This document shows positions 36,017 through 48,034 of a DNA stretch of 64,000 bases, one piece after another; the stretch's first letter is position 1, and each line of letters starts with the position of its first letter. A program made the position numbers and the translations under genes. The stretch lies in assembly GCA_039654915.1 (NCBI GenBank), contig CM077593.1, forward strand, positions 111,029,413-111,093,412, written 5' to 3'. This stretch comes from Aquilaria yunnanensis. Taxonomy: Eukaryota > Streptophyta > Magnoliopsida > Malvales > Thymelaeaceae. The notes under the pieces are model-generated. The model was not told where the DNA came from and did not search any database. It was given only the letters and a program-made list of their open reading frames with translations.

Positions 36017-38343
36017 TGGTCTTGGTCTCGCCGGGCGCTAGCAAAAGAGAAGATGGTTCAAGAGGAGGCGAGCAGCAGTGCAGTGAACACAATTCGTGCA
36101 AAAACCCTTTTTAATCAGGGTATATCACAAAAACCCCCCAAGGATTGGGAAAGAAACAGTTTGCCCTCTCTTACTTCAGAAAACTACACTTATTTCTTGA
36201 ATATCAAATGTCACTAGTTGGGCTGTTGTTTGTTTTGGATATCCAATGTGGCTTTTTGTTGTTCGTTCAATTGATATGCGGCATGGAAGGAAGATTTGCC
36301 TCCAGTTAAGGGAAAAAATGGCCTTAGCTGATCTATTAGACTCAACCTTCTATCAAGAGGGACAACGAGAATAACAGAAACACTCTAAATCCTAAACTTA
36401 AACTATACTTATATCTGATATGTCGGTTTGTTGTTTATGCGATTGATATTGTTGCTCAATAATTTAATTATTATTCTCTTTAAAATTGCTTTGTTTAGTT
36501 TATATTGTTATTTATTTAGCTCAAATCAATGTTCCTTAAATAGAGATTGTTATTTTTTTAGTTGATATTATTGTTCCCTTCATAATTGTTGTTCATTTAG
36601 TTGGTATTGTTGCCCCTTTTTATTCAAATATGTTATTCATTCGGTCGACTTCATTCTTCTATTTATGATTCTTGCATTTAGTAAAAATTTCCATTCTTTT
36701 AGTTGAAACTGTTGTTCCTATAGTAAAATATGTTGTTTTTACTGTCAAAATGTTGTTCTTCTTCAGTTAATTTGGAGTTCACCAAAGCAATTGCTTTATC
36801 AGCGAGATCAATTCCTCCATTGTATTTACCAGCAGAGTCAACAATTTAAACTATTAAGGCAAAGATCAAGATCTCAATTCTAATAGATGCCGACTACTAA
36901 AAAATGACACATCTAGATCTTCAATTGGCTTGATTTAAACCTACCTAGTTGGGAAATTGATGGGCGTGAGGACATAATAAGGAAGTTAATAGGTCGGGTT
37001 TGGGGCGGTTAGAGCTAGGCGATATAACTTTTCTATTTTGGATCGACGCTTTTACTCTTACACTCCCGCTTCTGGTCTCAATTGCCACTTTTGTTCTCAT
37101 TTTCATAAAACTTTTACTTATGTAAATTAAAAAAAAAAAATTAACACTTTCTCCTTCTCGTTCCCGCTTTCTACTCCCACTATCAGGATGCTTTGGGGCA
37201 CTTATGAATAAAGTCATTCTCCAACCCTCCCCACTATATAAAACCCTACTCAAACCATTATACCACCCCTGCAATAGGTAGAATTTATTCTCCTGAACCC
37301 TCTCTCGTACGAATGAGTAGAGTCAAGTATTATACCCGCAATACCCGCATAAATAATTCATATAATAACAAATAGATTAAAATATTAAATTATTTTAATT
37401 TACCATAAGTAACATTAATCAAGCTGAAAATCAACATAAGTATCACAAACAAATAAGATATCCAAATACATATACGAAGTTTTTCCAATAAATGTGAAAA
37501 CATTAACATATAAAAAACAAAATTTGAGCCAGGTGTCTTACAACATTGTTATAATTCTAAAACACAAGAAAGAAAGAAAGAAAAAGAAATTGATGATGTG
37601 CACTTAATTTACTTGATCCAAATCATTCAAGCATCATATTCACATGCCTAACAAGACAAAAAAAAAAAAAAGAAGCAAAAAACACAACTTTGAAATTGTA
37701 AGAATAAAGATAAAAAGCTACACAAAATGATAAAAGTAAAACATATAATCCTTTAGGGGTTTTAGGGTTTTGAAATAGATAATATTATAGATTACTAACG
37801 GCCTATGGGAGGGTATGGGTGGGTATGAGTGGGTTTATGGAGGGTTGACTCTAAACCTAAACTTTCCCCATACTCGACGGATACATATCCAAAAATTAAC
37901 CAAACTCAGCCTAAACTTATGCTGTTAAAAAAAATATATGTTCCCGTTAGGTAGAAATGGATCCTAAGATAAGATTGTGTCGATCGGTGTTAAAACATTT
38001 GCCTGGGTTGTATGGCATTTTGGCTATGTCCATGACAAAGTTGGGGTTCATTTTAACTAATAGCAATATTGTAAATATGTCAAAATTGGTGGAGCACCAG
38101 TTGAATAGTAATATTAGGCATTCAGGGGTAAGTGTAGACTTGCGAGGGAGAAGGGAAGAAATGTACGTTTGTTCTCACTCGGCAATGCTCTTCGGGAGGA
38201 GGAATAGTTATGGATGTGGAGAAAAGGCCCAGTTGTAATTTTTAATGGACATAGCCCAATGTGTGGTCGGGTTGGGGTAGATAAGCGGATGGTACTGCTC
38301 CGTGCTCGACTCGTCCTCTAGCAGTAACGCTGTGTCTGCAAAA
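36017..38343. other. Shared upstream region of OST1A and OEP21, with decayed repeats
   Basis: The 2.3-kb divergent intergenic region carries the OST1A promoter at the left and the OEP21 promoter and 5' UTR at the right. Between about 36200 and 36790 there is a decayed repeat of TTGTTGTTCATTTAGTTGAT-type phrases every 35-45 bp. The rest is AT-rich with no supported gene. Confidence 0.5.
36420..36790 (+). repeat. Decayed short tandem-like repeat
   Basis: The phrases GTTGATATTATTGTTCCCTT, GTTGGTATTGTTGCCCCTTT and GTTGAAACTGTTGTTCCTAT recur with irregular spacing and much divergence. This may be the interior of an old element, but ends are not visible. Confidence 0.4.
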
Positions 38344-39862
38344 ATGGATACTTCGCTGCGATTCAGCGGAGATTCCAAAGCTCTCAGAATCCATGCCAAG
38401 CAGAAGTTGCCCCTCCATTCCGGGAGCCGCTTCCAGGTAAATTTTCAAATTTTGTCTATCCTATACATATTCTCAACTCAACTCCTACAAGTTTCTTCCG
38501 CTTCCCTCCATGTCTGCTGAGTCAAGTTGGTAGTAGCTTAAATCGGGCGCAGCTGCTGCGGGTAAGGCCCTAGGACAGAAAGGAGAGAGTAGTCATCTTC
38601 TAAACAAGTCTTATGGGTGACAGTTTTATACAAGTACCAAGTCTCTTAAACAAACATGAAAAATACTATAGTCAGATGCCAAAGGGGCTGGCAAATTTGT
38701 GCTACGACATCCCCTTCTATTGCTGGCAATGTCTTGTTGTTTCTGGCGGCTATGTTATGTGCATGTCTGGGTATGTGGCCCATATTTGTCCCCTGTATCA
38801 GTTGTTTTCTTTCTTTTCCCACGCTTCATAGGTCCATGGAGAGCTAGATACAAAAACTGGAGCTCCGAGTTATTTCTGTGCGATGATTCGGCACTTTTAT
38901 CCCGATGTAAGATGTTGCCTTCTGTCACACCTTTTATTCCAATGCATCACCAATTTATTCTGATGATTTGTTTCAATATGCATCTCAATTGTCCGCAGAT
39001 ATCAGCAAGCCTTGGTATAGGATTGCAGCATACCAAGCGCGAGAAGGTCCGGTACACTGTGCGTGGGAAAAAGGCTTTCCAAGTAACCACTGAAGGCTCT
39101 GTAAACTTCAACATCAAAGGAAGATGTGATGTCGACCAAGAATTTAAAGAGGTTAATGTTTGCTTGAGTTTGTTTTTATTTTCGTTTTTGTTAATGTTTT
39201 TAATAACAGAACATAAAACAAATGTTTCGCTCCTTTCACCTTTCCCTGTTTTCTGTGAGTTGTTTTTGGTATTGCACATGGTATATATTATATAGTGATT
39301 GATATTTGAATGTTTGGCACTAAAAAAATTAGGCATTAGTTTATTTGGCCAGTCTCCTTATCTCTCCCTGTATGTTTTGCCCGTTCACCTTGGGGTTATA
39401 GTTTGTTGCTTGGCTTGCTTGGGAAGGTGAGAATGTTCTGTGAGTATGATGTTGGTAAAATGTTGTACTTTAAGAGCATTTGTGGTTTGTTGGGGCCTGG
39501 CCTGTGAATAATATATGCTTGTACGAATGACAGAGGAAATCAAGAGGAGCTGCTGAATTTTGTTGGGACATATTAAATTTCCAGAAGGATCAAGATGTTA
39601 GAGTGAAAGTTGGTTATGAAGTTGCAGAGAAGGTAATGGACTGCCATAATTGCACATCTAGTTTAGCCAGCAATACTGACATTTTATGTGACAGGAGAAG
39701 ATGGAGATGCTCTTTGTAGGTTAATACTAGTAGTTTGTGAACATTGATTACTGAGGAATATAAGTTTTTTGGCTTCAGGTGGCTTACATGCAAATTAGGG
39801 AAAACAATTGGACAGTGAATGCGGACATGAAGGGCAGATGGAATATACGATACGATCTTTGA
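38344..39862 (+). CDS. OEP21: Outer envelope pore protein 21, chloroplastic
   Basis: Beta-barrel, anion-selective pore of the plastid outer envelope, thought to pass phosphorylated carbohydrates and to be regulated by ATP and triose phosphate. It is 167 residues in five exons: 38344-38436, 38832-38906, 38999-39151, 39534-39632 and 39779-39862 (TGA stop). All joins are phase 0. The N-terminus [20 protein letters not shown] matches the family start, so the ATG at 38344 is used rather than the in-frame upstream ATG at 38302. The [15 protein letters not shown] and [10 protein letters not shown] blocks and the terminal [13 protein letters not shown] are characteristic. Length is close to pea and Arabidopsis OEP21 (about 170-180). 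There is no transit peptide, as expected for this outer-envelope protein. Confidence 0.96.
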
Positions 39863-42035
39863 GAAAAGTAAGTTGTAACTGCAGGAGGCGGCACATTGTT
39901 GTTCCCAAGATTCAGCAAATAAGTTGACATCTGATCTGGGGATTTAGTTTCACTAGGAGGTTTAATCAAGTTTGCTTGGCACCAGAATGGTAGTAAATAC
40001 TCAATTCGTTTCGTTTTAATTGATACATTTTCTTTTCATAGTAGGTGCATGTCCCGTAAGCATAATAATGACTTGGAAAATAATGTTGGAACAAGGACGT
40101 TAAAGCATGTAAGTTTAGTGTGGGACACTCTCAGTCTTAGGTGAGTTGGGGTCTGAGTGGGACGGGATTCTGGTAGAGGCTCTGGGCTGCCACCTACTGG
40201 GCTCCCGATTTTGAGCTGCTAGAAATTGTTTCCAGTGCACTTCACTCGCTCTCCTTCTCAGTTTGAGACACAGCAGTAATGAACATGGCCATCTTGTCAG
40301 CTGTCAAAACAATACAAGCGCCCATATTACTAGGCGTTTGAGCGAAAGAGATGCGGGCAGGTGAAGTGGCAGCGCAGGTGTAGGTGCTGGTTCAGGTGCA
40401 GGAATCCACCCGACAGAGGTCGAGGAATTATATGTGATAATGAAGCATCAGAAGTGATTCCTCGTCGAGCTTTTTGATGCGAACAAAAACAAGGGGGGTA
40501 ATCATTTTTCTTGTTTTCAACGTCCTTCTGTTGTTAAGTGATGCCAAACCGAATATTTTCTGACCTTCCTGAACTCATAATACCACACAGTGAAATCAAA
40601 CATCTAAATTTGAACATGGCCTAAGATTCTTGTTGGCGTTTTGGTTGGACCCAGCAAGTATTTTGGTTGGCCTAAGATTCATATCCCACAACGGAGGATA
40701 TGAATTCGCGTGTCCAGATTCTAACTGAGGCGGCAACTGGCAAGCGTAGGAGTGGGCTGGTTAGAACGCGTCAGTGACTCGGGTTTTCACCGCGCAAAGG
40801 GAAAGACTTCAGTGCCATGTCCGGCTCAAGGCTCAAGCTCATTCACAGTCGATAATTGATAATTTACCCTAAAAAAAAAACCTCCGGTTTAGGTTATGTC
40901 TGCAATTTACCTCTTCAAGCTACACCTCATTGACTTCAATAAGAAAAATTAGAGCTTTTTGCATTTAAATAGAAGAAAAATTAATGAAAATATTTTTAGA
41001 CTGTTTAAATTTACTAAAATATGTGTGCTAGATAATTTAAATTTAAATTTGAAATTTTAATACCTACGATAAATAGACATTGTAAATAAAAAAAGTTAAC
41101 ATCAATAAGACAAAGTACATGTTTTTTAAAGCAAAAATACTGTGTAAACCAATAATATTTTCATGTTAGCCCTGATTGACCGTTGATATTTTCTTTCATT
41201 CAATTAACCACTAACATTTCTGAGTCAACTCAAATTAGCCGCTCACCATTAATTAAATAAAATATTCTGTTTCTATAGGAGGTAAGTTTTTTTTTTTTTT
41301 ATTCTTGTTAGAAATCACTAGTCGATTTTTGACTTAAAATGAAAGTTGGGATTAATTTGAAGATACTAAAAACTATGAGACCTAAGATCAGATTTCAGCC
41401 ATAAACTATTTAGGTTTTGTATAATTACAATGCAACCCCTAATATCTAGAATTGTGTTCCTAATATTTTGGAAATTTACAAAACATTTCCTAAAATATTA
41501 CACATTTGGTCCTTATTTTTTAAAAAAATTATAAAATAGTTACCAAAAATTACACATTTAGTCCATAAAACTTTATAAAAGTTAAAAAACACTGCTAAAT
41601 TGAAAAAGACAAATACCCCAACCAAATATGAAAAAAACTACTTTCTTCAATTTTTATGAGGTGAGAACTAAACATGGAAAGTTAATACTATTATACTTTT
41701 ATGGAATTGTTTTCCTTGACAAGGGTGATTGTGAACTTTTTTTCCTTAATAGGGATGATTTTCATCTTACTTACCAATCAAGTTACTTTTTATGAAACTC
41801 CCCCATCATCATCAGTCATCCATGTTATTATTTCGAATTAAAATATTGAGTAACTGTAAAGCGTTCGTTCCTGATAAGAAAATAAAAATAAAACAAATTT
41901 TGTTTGGATCTTAAAAAATGGCATTTTTCCTTTTATCGATTAAAAAAGCTGCATAATATACTAATAATTTTACTAAAATTTTGATCAACTGGATGCTGAA
42001 AAGTTGACATTTTGCATTTATGTTCTCAACTGGCA
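39863..42035. other. 3' flank of OEP21 and AT-rich intergenic DNA
   Basis: The first few hundred bases may be 3' UTR. From 40870 on the sequence is AT-rich with no gene or bounded element that I can support. Confidence 0.4.
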
Positions 42036-42261
42036 TCCCACGACTTTAGTTTAAGTGGTAAAGTTACATGAGATCCTTAGCTAAAGTCAAAAATCAAATT
42101 CGTCTCATCCTTCCTCCCCATTATTTCCATAATGTCAAAATACTGGATTTGATTGCTTCTCGTGTCAAATAAATCAGCATTCTCTATCCCTATGCTATAA
42201 TTGTAATTCTTTTAACCATATACCTTGTACTACTGATTTTGTGTAAAAAAAAATAAAAAAT
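42036..42261 (+). mobile_element. Candidate tRNA-derived SINE
   Basis: A 226-bp segment begins with a stretch like a tRNA A box (TTTAGTTTAAGTGGTAAAG) and has a degenerate B-box-like phrase (AAATCAAATTCG) about 50 bp on. It ends in an A-rich tail (TAAAAAAAAATAAAAAAT). It is flanked by CTCAACTGGCA (42025-42035) and CTCATTTGGCA (42262-42272), a 9-of-11 match that could be a target duplication. The B box is weak, so this is a candidate only. Confidence 0.5.
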
Positions 42262-42272
42262 CTCATTTGGCA

Positions 42273-43648
42273 CTTCAACTATATCACATAGAAATTTATA
42301 AAAACTTTAATATATCTAATTCTAGTCTAAATGGAAAAATGGTTCTACCCATAACAATCTCAAAAGTAAGTTTGCAAAGTTGTTGTGGCAAGGTATGATT
42401 AGTTTAAAATGATTTTAGGGTGTATTTTGAGGAGAGTTTTAAAAGGTCGCTGTAAATGATTACTACTTGGACCAGTTCGTACGAGATTATTAACAATGCA
42501 TAAAAGGGTTTATTTCTATATATAATGATTATTTTCTCAAATTGTATATACATACTAAAATCATGTGCTCTAAGAAGTTCCAAAAAATATTTTTAAAATA
42601 ATTTTGGGACATGTGAGTATTTTTATTAATGTTTCTTTTTATGTTAGATAGGAAAAATTCATAAAAAATAATTAGTTCATAAAAATATAATATTTAAGTG
42701 AGTATTAGATATTAATAACATTCTCCTTCAAATGACAACAGTTTTAAAAAAAATTAAATCTGAAAATAATTCATTTTTTAAAATAGAAAACCAAGTGAGT
42801 CTACTTTCATATAATTCGTAGTTTTGCATTTAGTACTATTCTAAATCAATTCTTATAAAAATATCCACCAAATACACCTTAATCATTTTTGCACCAATCA
42901 CGAGTTGCCACAACAATTTTTTAAACATACATTAATAGAAATTTTTGTAGGTTTAGTAGGGAAGCACTAGATATACTAAAATTTTATAAAATTATGTTTG
43001 ACATGTTTTGATTGCCAATTGAAAAAATTAATGAGACATGTTAACTTTTTCATATTTAATTGATTCATTTTATAAGAAGTGTTATTCAAGATACAATAGT
43101 ATATTTATAAATAAAGCAAAAGAGTAGGTAGAACACGTTATAATGAGTGCAACATATAGCTACTCTTGTTTTTTGTTTTTTGTTTTTTTTTTTTTGTGTT
43201 CTTGCTATTCAAATTGAACCATACCAAACTCTATTTAGGTTGGTTCCATCAAGTGCTTACTTCTACTGTTAAGGAAAAAAATATTTTAATGGATTTTTTA
43301 CTTTTATGAAGCTTATTTTCGTATGATATTACCTTAAGAGCATTTTGAGAGTTCTTGAATTAAATATACTCTTAAAAAATTTAAAAAAAAAGGAATTTTT
43401 AAAATTTTTTATTCTAGATAAGTGAAAGGATTTGTAATAAAATTAGGTGCTTTAAAAAATATTATTAAATTGATTTAATAAGTATATGCGACATTATATT
43501 TCAAATATTATAATTTATAAATAAATATACAGTGAAAATGAAAATAATGTTTTTTAATAAGCCTTACTATTCACCAACCTTATCACTTTCACAAGTACCA
43601 AAAAAGAATCTTTGACTGATTCCGGTTTGGGTCTCGTAGTGCATGGTC
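42273..43648. other. AT-rich intergenic DNA
   Basis: I see no gene and no bounded element here. There is a T-rich run at about 43170-43197. Confidence 0.4.
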
Positions 43649-43657
43649 ATGTTATCA

Positions 43658-44651
43658 AGGTAAATTGCACCTGTGACCCTTAATCTTTTTATTATTATCC
43701 TATTTTGGAGCCTATCCTTAAAATCTTGTATGAGATGTTCTCAACCTAAATTTTTTATTCCATTTTAAACATTTGGTAGACGAAAAATGTTAAAATTGAT
43801 GGAATTGGCCACATAACATGCCAGTGTATGTGATTTGCCACGGTGGCACTAACATGGCACACCAGCATTCTCAATTTGCCACGGTGGTATAATAATCAGT
43901 TGTTGGTGATGATGTGGCAAGGAAGAAAAATAATAAAAAAATAAAAATATGAAAAAATAAAAAAAAAATTAAAAAACTAATCCCCCTACTGCGGGGCTTA
44001 GCCTCCTCCATCTCCCAACTCCTCCGAGCCCGACCTTCTTCCCTCATCTGCCCCTCAATTGATTTGCCGTCTCCAACGAGATCTATTCTCCATCCACTAG
44101 GGTTAGAAGGCCACTCCACTTTTGACTCGAAGGCTTTGTCAGAAAGCAGCGGGGAGGAAGGGAAGGAGAAGCGGGTTGGGATGAGGCCCCGGGGGAAGGG
44201 GACTCCTTTTCGAACCTTCCAATTGGACCAGGTATGGAAGAGGGAAAGGGGAGAGGAAGGCAAATGAGGTAGAGGCTGAAGGCAGTGGGGGAGGTTTGGA
44301 GGCGGTGAATGAGGCCGAGCGCAGAGGCAACGAGGGAAGGAAGAGAAAGGAGAAATTTGGGCTAACCCCATATAAGCCTTAAATTTCTTCATTTTTTGTA
44401 ACATGTACCCTAAATTTCTAATGTGACTAATTGCAGACATCTATAGCTGGTGATTCATTGTGCCATGTGGCCAATTGCCTTAAGTTGGCATATCATGTGG
44501 TTAGTTTTGTCAATTTTAACACTTTCCATCTATTAAAGATCTAAAATGGAATAAAAAATTAAGGTTGAGGATATCTCATATAAAATTTTGAGGTTATGAT
44601 CTAAAATAAAATAACATTAAAAAATTAGGAGCTATGGGTGCAATTTATCCC
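43658..44651. mobile_element. Pack-MULE-like Mutator element with GC-rich interior, second family
   Basis: Long inverted ends (about 160 bp) share TAAATTGCACC and, further in, TTTTTTATTCCATTTTA and GTTAAAATTGA on both strands. The flanks ATGTTATCA (43649-43657) and ATGCTATCA (44652-44660) match at 8 of 9 bases, the Mutator target length. Inside are TGCCACGGTGG/GCCATGTGGCC motifs, then a GC-rich interior (about 43980-44350) with G/A-rich text on the plus strand. A 189-codon minus-strand frame crosses interior and terminal repeat, so it is unlikely to be a real gene. Confidence 0.75.
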
Positions 44652-44861
44652 ATGCTATCATGGTGATTGACTAATGCTGGCCGTGGTAAATATGTGTGTG
44701 AATGAAAATTTGGCCCTCAATATTCACTCTCCTTTTAGTTTGGGTTCAAGGATAAGCAAAAGCTCGCCTAGCTGCTGATTTTGACTGATTTAGTAATGTT
44801 TATAGTTTATTCAACTAAAAAGAATGACAGTAGTTGATTTGCGCTAACTCAAAAAATATTA

Positions 44862-45690
44862 CTCCCTCTGTCCCGTTTATTTTGATACATTTGGGTTTGC
44901 ACGTAGTTTTAGGCAAATTTACTATTTTTACGTGTTTTTCGAATTTACCCTTCCCTTTTCTTTTTCCCTCGTTAATCTCCCCAACCCGTCGCCGCCGTCA
45001 CATCTCCGGTGACACCACCGGCCATCCGTCTACGTCTCCGCCCTGCCTCCGCCGCCATCCCCTTCCCTTTAGATCCTCAATCGGCCTCTATCATCACTCG
45101 ACCTTTGTTGTCGATCGGCCTTCATTGTCGACGATCGCACGTTCGTCCTCGATCGGCCTCCGTCATCGATCCTCCGTTCGTCCTCGATCGGCCTCCGTTA
45201 TCGATCCTCCATTCGTCCTCGCTCGGCCTCCGTCATTGATCGCCCGTTTGTCCTCGCTCGCCTTCCGTCATCGATCGCCCGTTTGTCTTCGCTCGGCCTC
45301 CGTCATCGATCGCTGGGCCTTCATTGTTCTCGCTCGGCCTCCATTGTCAATCACTCAACCTCAGTCCTCCATCAGCCTCTATCGTCAATCGGCCTTTGTC
45401 GTTGATCGGCCTTCATCGTCGATCGGCCTTCATTTGTCGTCGATCGGCTTTCATCGTCGATCGGCCTTTGTTAGATTCGCTGTGCAAATCTCCCCGGAGG
45501 GGGAGAGAGAGAGGGCTGAGATGGTAGAACGCAAGACAGAGAAAAGGAGTGGAATTGTTGTCAGGGATTGGTTAAGTTAGGGGTATAGTTGTAAATGGAG
45601 TGTAAAAAAATTACTTAAAAAGGAAATGGTGCAAGAGTTTTGGGACTACCCAAAAAAAAAAATTGTGTAAAATATATGGGACGGAGGGAG
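44862..45690. mobile_element. Long Stowaway-like element with minisatellite interior, copy B
   Basis: The ends are CTCCCTCTGTCCCGTTTATTT and, on the other strand, CTCCCTCCGTCCC. TA lies on both sides (44860-44861 and 45691-45692). Its subterminal sequences match copy A (CACGTAGTTTTAGGC at the left, TACTTAAAAAGGAAATGG at the right). The interior (45050-45480) is a minisatellite of roughly 18-25-bp units around TCGATCGGCCTCCGTCATCG. Frames that cross it are products of the repeat, not genes. Confidence 0.8.
45090..45475 (+). repeat. CpG-rich minisatellite (TCGATCGGCCTCCGTCA-type units)
   Basis: At least fifteen diverged units of a roughly 18-25-bp motif alternating ATCGGCCT and CGTCATCGATC/CGTCCTCGC, entirely within Stowaway-like copy B. 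Similar units occur in copy A. Confidence 0.85.
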
Positions 45691-45846
45691 TAGTAGTTTA
45701 TATATTATTTTTTCATGTTTGAAACAGATTTGAGACATTATATTTTGAACCAAACATCATAAGGTTTTATTTTTTATTTTTTAATTTGCTAGAAATTACA
45801 TCACCCGTACTGCCCAGCACAAATGTTCTAGATAATTTTATATCTA

Positions 45847-46627
45847 TTCTCTTCGTCCCACTTTTCCTGCACCACTTATATTTGACACTAAGAAATGTTA
45901 CTGTTTACCACATTTTTTCAAATCTATTATTTTGTGTTTGCAGTCTACTACACCACCTAACCACCTCCAACAGCCACCTTCGTTTCTAACTCTTCTCTCC
46001 TCTTTCCTCGCACCTGGTCTTTAGCACCTCTATAAAATCCGCGCGATAAATGACGCTTACTCCGACGGCGTCGAGTCATGCTCCCCGCAAGACACGATGC
46101 TTTCTCCGACGACATCGAGTCATGCTCCTGGCAAGACACGATGCTTTCTCCGACGACATCGAGCCACACTCCCGGCAAGATCGCATCAAGTTCACCTATG
46201 AGATTGCCTTCAACAGCTAGGTGAGCATTCTTCAATAGTGAAGTCATCGATTTTGCCGGGTCCGACTTGATCTCGCCCTCCGATTTCATCTGACCTCGCC
46301 CTATGCCTTGACCTCAGCCTCCGATTTTACCGAATCTTGAACTCGATGCTTCAACGATTTCTCCCTCCGACTTGACTTTGCCTTCGCCTTGACCTCGCCC
46401 TTCGACTTCAAATAAGCTTTGACTATGAAATTGAAGTCTTGCACGACGGTGATGGGGTTGTTGGTGAGTTAGGGATTTTGGCTGCAGGTTTAGGGAAGCT
46501 GAGTCAATGATTTAGAAATAGGAACATGTTTGTTTAACTTGCTAAAACTTACCAAAAAGAGAAATGAAGTAGAGAATTTAGAACATTCCAAAATAACAAA
46601 TGAGGAAGAAAATTTGGGATGAAAGGT
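45847..46627. mobile_element. Degenerate long Stowaway-like element, copy C
   Basis: The left end CTCTTCGTCCCACTTTTCCTG and the right end read on the other strand (CTTTCATCCCAAATTTTCTTC) resemble decayed CTCCCTCCGTCCCA-type termini. TA precedes the left end and TA follows the right. Between them is a GC-richer interior with three 44-bp tandem units and further decayed GACCTCGCCCTCCGA-type repeats. It has the same architecture as copies A and B but diverged sequence. Confidence 0.5.
46055..46190 (+). repeat. Three tandem 44-bp units
   Basis: TCCGACG/A...TCGAGTCATGCTCC recurs at 46061, 46105 and 46149, an exact 44-bp period, inside Stowaway-like copy C. Confidence 0.85.
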
Positions 46628-46734
46628 ATATAAATTTATATATTTGGTATATAAATTTCTATGATTTCTCAAGTTACAATGAAGGGTACGGCGATATTTC
46701 ATGCACTGATATTTTTTTATATGTTTTTTTTAAT

Positions 46735-46790
46735 TTATTATAATATATCATACGGTATACCTGAGGTATTGCACTTACCTTGAGTTAGAG
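46735..46790 (+). mobile_element. Fragment of the GTATACCGTAT-type MITE
   Basis: The phrase ATATCATACGGTATACCTG with a following CACTTACC matches the terminal region of the MITE at 22293-23012. Only this end is visible. Confidence 0.4.
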
Positions 46791-47518
46791 AACTTTGTTC
46801 TTTTCATTTTACGTCATTGTTCTACATACATAAATATATCACAAGTCCCGCGGGCTGCAGTGTGATGGTGCCAAGGGGTATCAACTTCTATCCCTGCCAT
46901 TTTCTCAATTCCTAAACAATGTCATTTATATGTTGGTTCAATTGCTTTTGGGTAAAAAAACAAACAAACAAACATTTTTCTTAATTGTTGAACTCCTTAA
47001 AATTTATATTTGTATATCTGATTCTGAATACAAAAAAAAAATAGATATATATATCAAGTGAAAAAAAATGAAAATAATACAGATATTTTGACATAAAAAT
47101 TGATGTTATTTTATTTTTTTATTTAAAAATAAAATTTAATTGATAAATGATATTTATATGATTGAGATTTAGAAATTGTTATGATTCTTTTATTTTATTT
47201 TAGTTTATATTGTGAAAATTAAGATGAAAATAATTAGAATAATATTTTAACGCTATATGCTTATTTTGTAAAACCAATAATGGGAGTGTGCTTATAATTT
47301 ATATCATGTGACATGGCTAGGGATGAAAGTATAAAAAACGTTCGCTAGCACGAGCAATATCGGTTGGGATCGGCTCTTGTCTTGGGCAGGCTGATATTAG
47401 AGCACCGGAAGAAGGAGACAGGGATAGAAACAGAGACGTCTGCAACCAGCCAGGCGAAGTGACAGGACTCCCAACGCCAGCCATTTCTCCTCACAAACAC
47501 ACACACTGGCATCAAGAC
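46791..47518. other. Upstream region of the RING-H2 gene
   Basis: AT-rich DNA without a gene runs to about 47330. The following GC-richer 190 bp is presumably promoter and 5' UTR of the ATL gene. Confidence 0.45.
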
Positions 47519-48034
47519 ATGAGTCTCACTTTGAGGCTCCTGGCCGGCCATGGCACCAGCAATTCCTCCAAGGCGCCGCCCGCGCAGAACAGCACCGTGG
47601 ATTCGGACTTCATTGTGATCCTGGCGTCCCTGCTGTGCGCCCTCATCTGCGTGCTGGGGCTGATCGCAGCAGCTCGCTGCGCCTGGATCCGGTGGCCATG
47701 GAGCAGGGCCAAGGCGAACAAGGGGGTGAAGAAGAAGATCCTGCGATCGCTGCCCAAGGAGAGGATGTCGAGGGAGGGCGGGGGCGAGTGCGCGATTTGT
47801 CTGACAGAGTTTAGGGCAGGGGAGGAAATACGAGTGCTGCCGCAGTGCGGGCACCGGTTCCACTTGGCGTGCATCGACAGGTGGCTGGGGACGCACTCGT
47901 CGTGCCCATGTTGCCGTGAGATTCTGGTGGCTGGCAGTGGCAGGTGTGGAGAGTGCAGCTCCGGCGGGGGGGCAGCGGCAACAGGCACACCCGTGATCAA
48001 TGACAGTGAGCGAGTGGAAAGGTTCTTGCCTTAG
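47519..48034 (+). CDS. RING-H2 E3 ubiquitin ligase, ATL8/ATL80-type
   Basis: Intronless gene of 171 residues, typical of the ATL family of membrane-anchored E3 ligases. Residues 30-50 form one hydrophobic membrane segment. A basic stretch follows, then the GLD-like region ([10 protein letters not shown], residues 71-80). The RING-H2 domain uses C91, C94, C110, H112, H115, C118, C129 and C132, all present, with the usual Trp at 122 and Pro at 130. The closest resemblance is to Arabidopsis ATL8/ATL80 ([12 protein letters not shown] start and the [15 protein letters not shown] membrane segment). The start at 47519 is the first ATG giving this N-terminus. An in-frame upstream ATG at 47459 would put a long hydrophilic leader before it. 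Coding GC is far above the flanks, which is common for intronless ATL genes. Substrate unknown. Confidence 0.93.
   Translation: MSLTLRLLAGHGTSNSSKAPPAQNSTVDSDFIVILASLLCALICVLGLIAAARCAWIRWPWSRAKANKGVKKKILRSLPKERMSREGGGECAICLTEFRAGEEIRVLPQCGHRFHLACIDRWLGTHSSCPCCREILVAGSGRCGECSSGGGAAATGTPVINDSERVERFLP

Noticed and set aside
37740..37790. Telomere-like TTTAGGG text
   Set aside because: Only about two imperfect units (GGGGTTTTAGGGTTTT); far too short for an interstitial telomere repeat.
38302..38343. Upstream ATG at 38302 as the OEP21 start
   Set aside because: It is in frame but would add 14 Ser-rich residues before the family's standard N-terminus at 38344.
43871..44440. 189-codon minus-strand open frame
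   Set aside because: It starts in one part of a transposon, crosses the GC-rich core and ends in an AT-rich terminal repeat with a low-complexity Phe-rich tail.
44834..45580. 248-codon plus-strand open frame
   Set aside because: It spans the left end and minisatellite of Stowaway-like copy B; the protein is only repeated SIGLHRRS-like text.
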